Shown: in pieces, positions 63,028-64,000 of the stretch
How positions within the stretch are numbered: the stretch's first letter is position 1
Layout: every line of letters starts with the position of its first letter
NCBI GenBank assembly: GCA_009711825.1
Contig: VEMY01000001.1
Coordinates: forward strand, 81,899 to 145,898
Length of the DNA: 64,000 nucleotides
Reading direction: 5' to 3'
Source: Bacillota bacterium
GTDB lineage: Bacteria > Bacillota > Proteinivoracia > UBA4975 > VEMY01
The notes under the pieces: generated by a model
The model's input: the letters and a program-made list of their open reading frames with translations, nothing else
What the model was told of the DNA's origin: nothing
The model's database searches: none
Translations under genes and position numbers: made by a program

Positions 63028-63981
63028 ATGAAGAGCCAATGGTCTGACAAGGCTTATCACACATGGAATCACTGCTTGCGTGCCCGGTTTGGCGAAAAAG
63101 TGGCGAAGATTTCCCTGGACGCGGGGTTTTCCTGCCCCAACCGTGACTCCCGGGGCAGGGGTGGGTGTATTTACTGCAGTCCCCGGGGCAGCGGCGATTG
63201 CGCCGGTGCGCGGGAGCTGCCAATAGACCGTCAGTTTTCAACAATTGTGCAGCGTATGCAGCGCAAGTGGCCGGGGGTCCGGAAGTTCATCGCCTACTTT
63301 CAGGCCTATACAAACACCCATGCGGATCCGGAATATTTGGCCGCTTTGTATAAAACAGCGTTGGCCCAGCCCGGTGTGGTTGGATTGTCAATATCAACCC
63401 GACCCGATTGCCTGCCAACACCTGTTATGGATCTACTTGACGAATTGAACCGAAAAACCTGGCTCTGGGTGGAGCTTGGCCTGCAGACAATTCATGACCG
63501 TACATTACAATTAATCAGGCGTGGCCACGATTATGCCAGTTTTCTTCAGGCCGTAGATGCGCTTAGGGCGCGAAATATTCGCGTCTGTCCCCATATTATC
63601 CTCGGACTGCCTGGTGAAACCCGGGCAATGATGCGGGAAACTGCGAATGCCCTGGCGGCATTGCCAATCCAGGGATTGAAGCTGCATATGCTGCATGTTG
63701 TCAAGGATACAGAGCTGGCGCATATGTGGTCCCGGGGTGAAATTTGCCTTTTGGACAGGGGGCAATATGTGGAAACCGTGGTGGATGTTTTGGAGCGAAT
63801 GCCACCAGATGTAGTTGTGCAGCGGTTGACTGGTGACGCTCCCCGGGAGATTTTACTCGCCCCGCCCTGGATTTGTCGCAAGTGGGAAGTGCTTCAGGCA
63901 ATAGACCGTGAGTTTTCCCGGCGACAGACTTGGCAGGGACGGTTATGGCAAAGTCAGCAGGGGGGAGGCAGCGCAGAATGA
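63028..63981 (+). CDS. Radical SAM protein of the YtqA/YhcC (TIGR01212) family
   Basis: A 317-residue radical SAM protein. The family motif is unusual in spacing: SCPNRDSRGRGGCIYC carries the three cluster cysteines. The rest is typical: GLSISTRPDCLPTPVMDLLD, WVELGLQTIHDRTLQLIRRG and CPHIILGLPGE. The function of YtqA is unknown; related Elp3-type proteins modify tRNA. ATG 63028 has AGGTGG 7 bases upstream. It overlaps the next gene as ATGA; in B. subtilis ytqA is followed by ytqB, a methyltransferase gene. Confidence 0.9.
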   Translation: MKSQWSDKAYHTWNHCLRARFGEKVAKISLDAGFSCPNRDSRGRGGCIYCSPRGSGDCAGARELPIDRQFSTIVQRMQRKWPGVRKFIAYFQAYTNTHADPEYLAALYKTALAQPGVVGLSISTRPDCLPTPVMDLLDELNRKTWLWVELGLQTIHDRTLQLIRRGHDYASFLQAVDALRARNIRVCPHIILGLPGETRAMMRETANALAALPIQGLKLHMLHVVKDTELAHMWSRGEICLLDRGQYVETVVDVLERMPPDVVVQRLTGDAPREILLAPPWICRKWEVLQAIDREFSRRQTWQGRLWQSQQGGGSAE

Positions 63982-64000
63982 AAGCACGTGAATTTATTTG
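63978..64000 (+). CDS. Start of next gene, cut off by window edge
   Basis: ATG 63978 overlaps the radical SAM stop codon and has GGGGGAGG about 10 bases upstream. Only MKAREFI is visible. By B. subtilis synteny (ytqA-ytqB) it could be a class I methyltransferase, but the visible residues cannot show this. Confidence 0.5.

Overview
The window comes from an endospore-forming Firmicute, most likely an anaerobic Clostridia-type lineage with mid GC. The evidence is sigG, spoIIR, spoIID, a spoIIQ-like gene and spoIIID, strong AGGAGG-type ribosome sites, many TTG/GTG starts, a dedicated AddAB pair, and anaerobe-style enzymes (ferritin-like diiron protein, 4Fe-4S aldo/keto reductase, radical SAM protein, [4Fe-4S] PP-loop protein). 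Its backbone follows the Bacillus subtilis ywk-ywl-ywm region: glpX, tdk, prfA, prmC, spoIIR, mntP, ywlE, rpiB, ywlG, glyA, upp, atp operon, ywmB, murA, spoIID, spoIIQ, spoIIID, mbl. I could not name the species.

Layout. 1-6.6 kb: 3' end of glpX, a Ca2+/cation antiporter, a LysM-M23 peptidase, then tdk-yqhQ-prfA-prmC. 6.6-8.4 kb: sigG-spoIIR plus a small zinc-ribbon protein. 8.5-10.5 kb: an iscR-iscS-iscU operon with a clear promoter and a possible IscR-type operator. 10.6-14.5 kb: Na+/Pi symporter, an unknown membrane-anchored protein, Fur and YibE/F. 14.5-20 kb: mntP-ywlE-rpiB-ywlG-glyA-upp-dCMP deaminase-UPF0104. 20-22 kb: an FtsA-like ATPase with beta-grasp-like C-terminal repeats. 22.2-29.7 kb: a complete F-type ATP synthase operon (Z-I-B-E-F-H-A-G-D-C) ending in yueI; its c subunit carries a Na+-binding ligand set. 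29.7-36 kb: ywmB-murA, a probably frameshifted membrane gene on the minus strand, then spoIID-spoIIQ-spoIIID-mbl.

36-48.7 kb is more individual: a methyltransferase-like protein, yhbY, pyroglutamyl peptidase, an Lrp regulator, a Big2-plus-MORN membrane protein, a YhaO/YhaN (SbcD/SbcC-like) pair, a TIM-barrel isomerase, a chemotaxis receptor transcribed with an unknown Cys-containing protein, an M42 aminopeptidase and a ferritin-like protein. 48.8-55.2 kb is addB-addA. 55.2-64 kb holds minus-strand genes (alpha/beta hydrolase, amidase, TtcA-like protein, DUF2161 nuclease, Nudix, NagZ) interleaved with plus-strand aldo/keto reductase, EVE and radical SAM genes.

How it fits together: forespore-to-mother-cell signalling (SigG, SpoIIR, SpoIID, SpoIIQ, SpoIIID), Fe-S assembly with its regulator, sodium-linked energetics (Na+-type c ring, Na+/Pi symporter, cation antiporter) and DNA end processing (AddAB, YhaO/N). 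I see no tRNA, rRNA, CRISPR array, insertion sequence or convincing riboswitch. No gap between genes exceeds about 260 bases.
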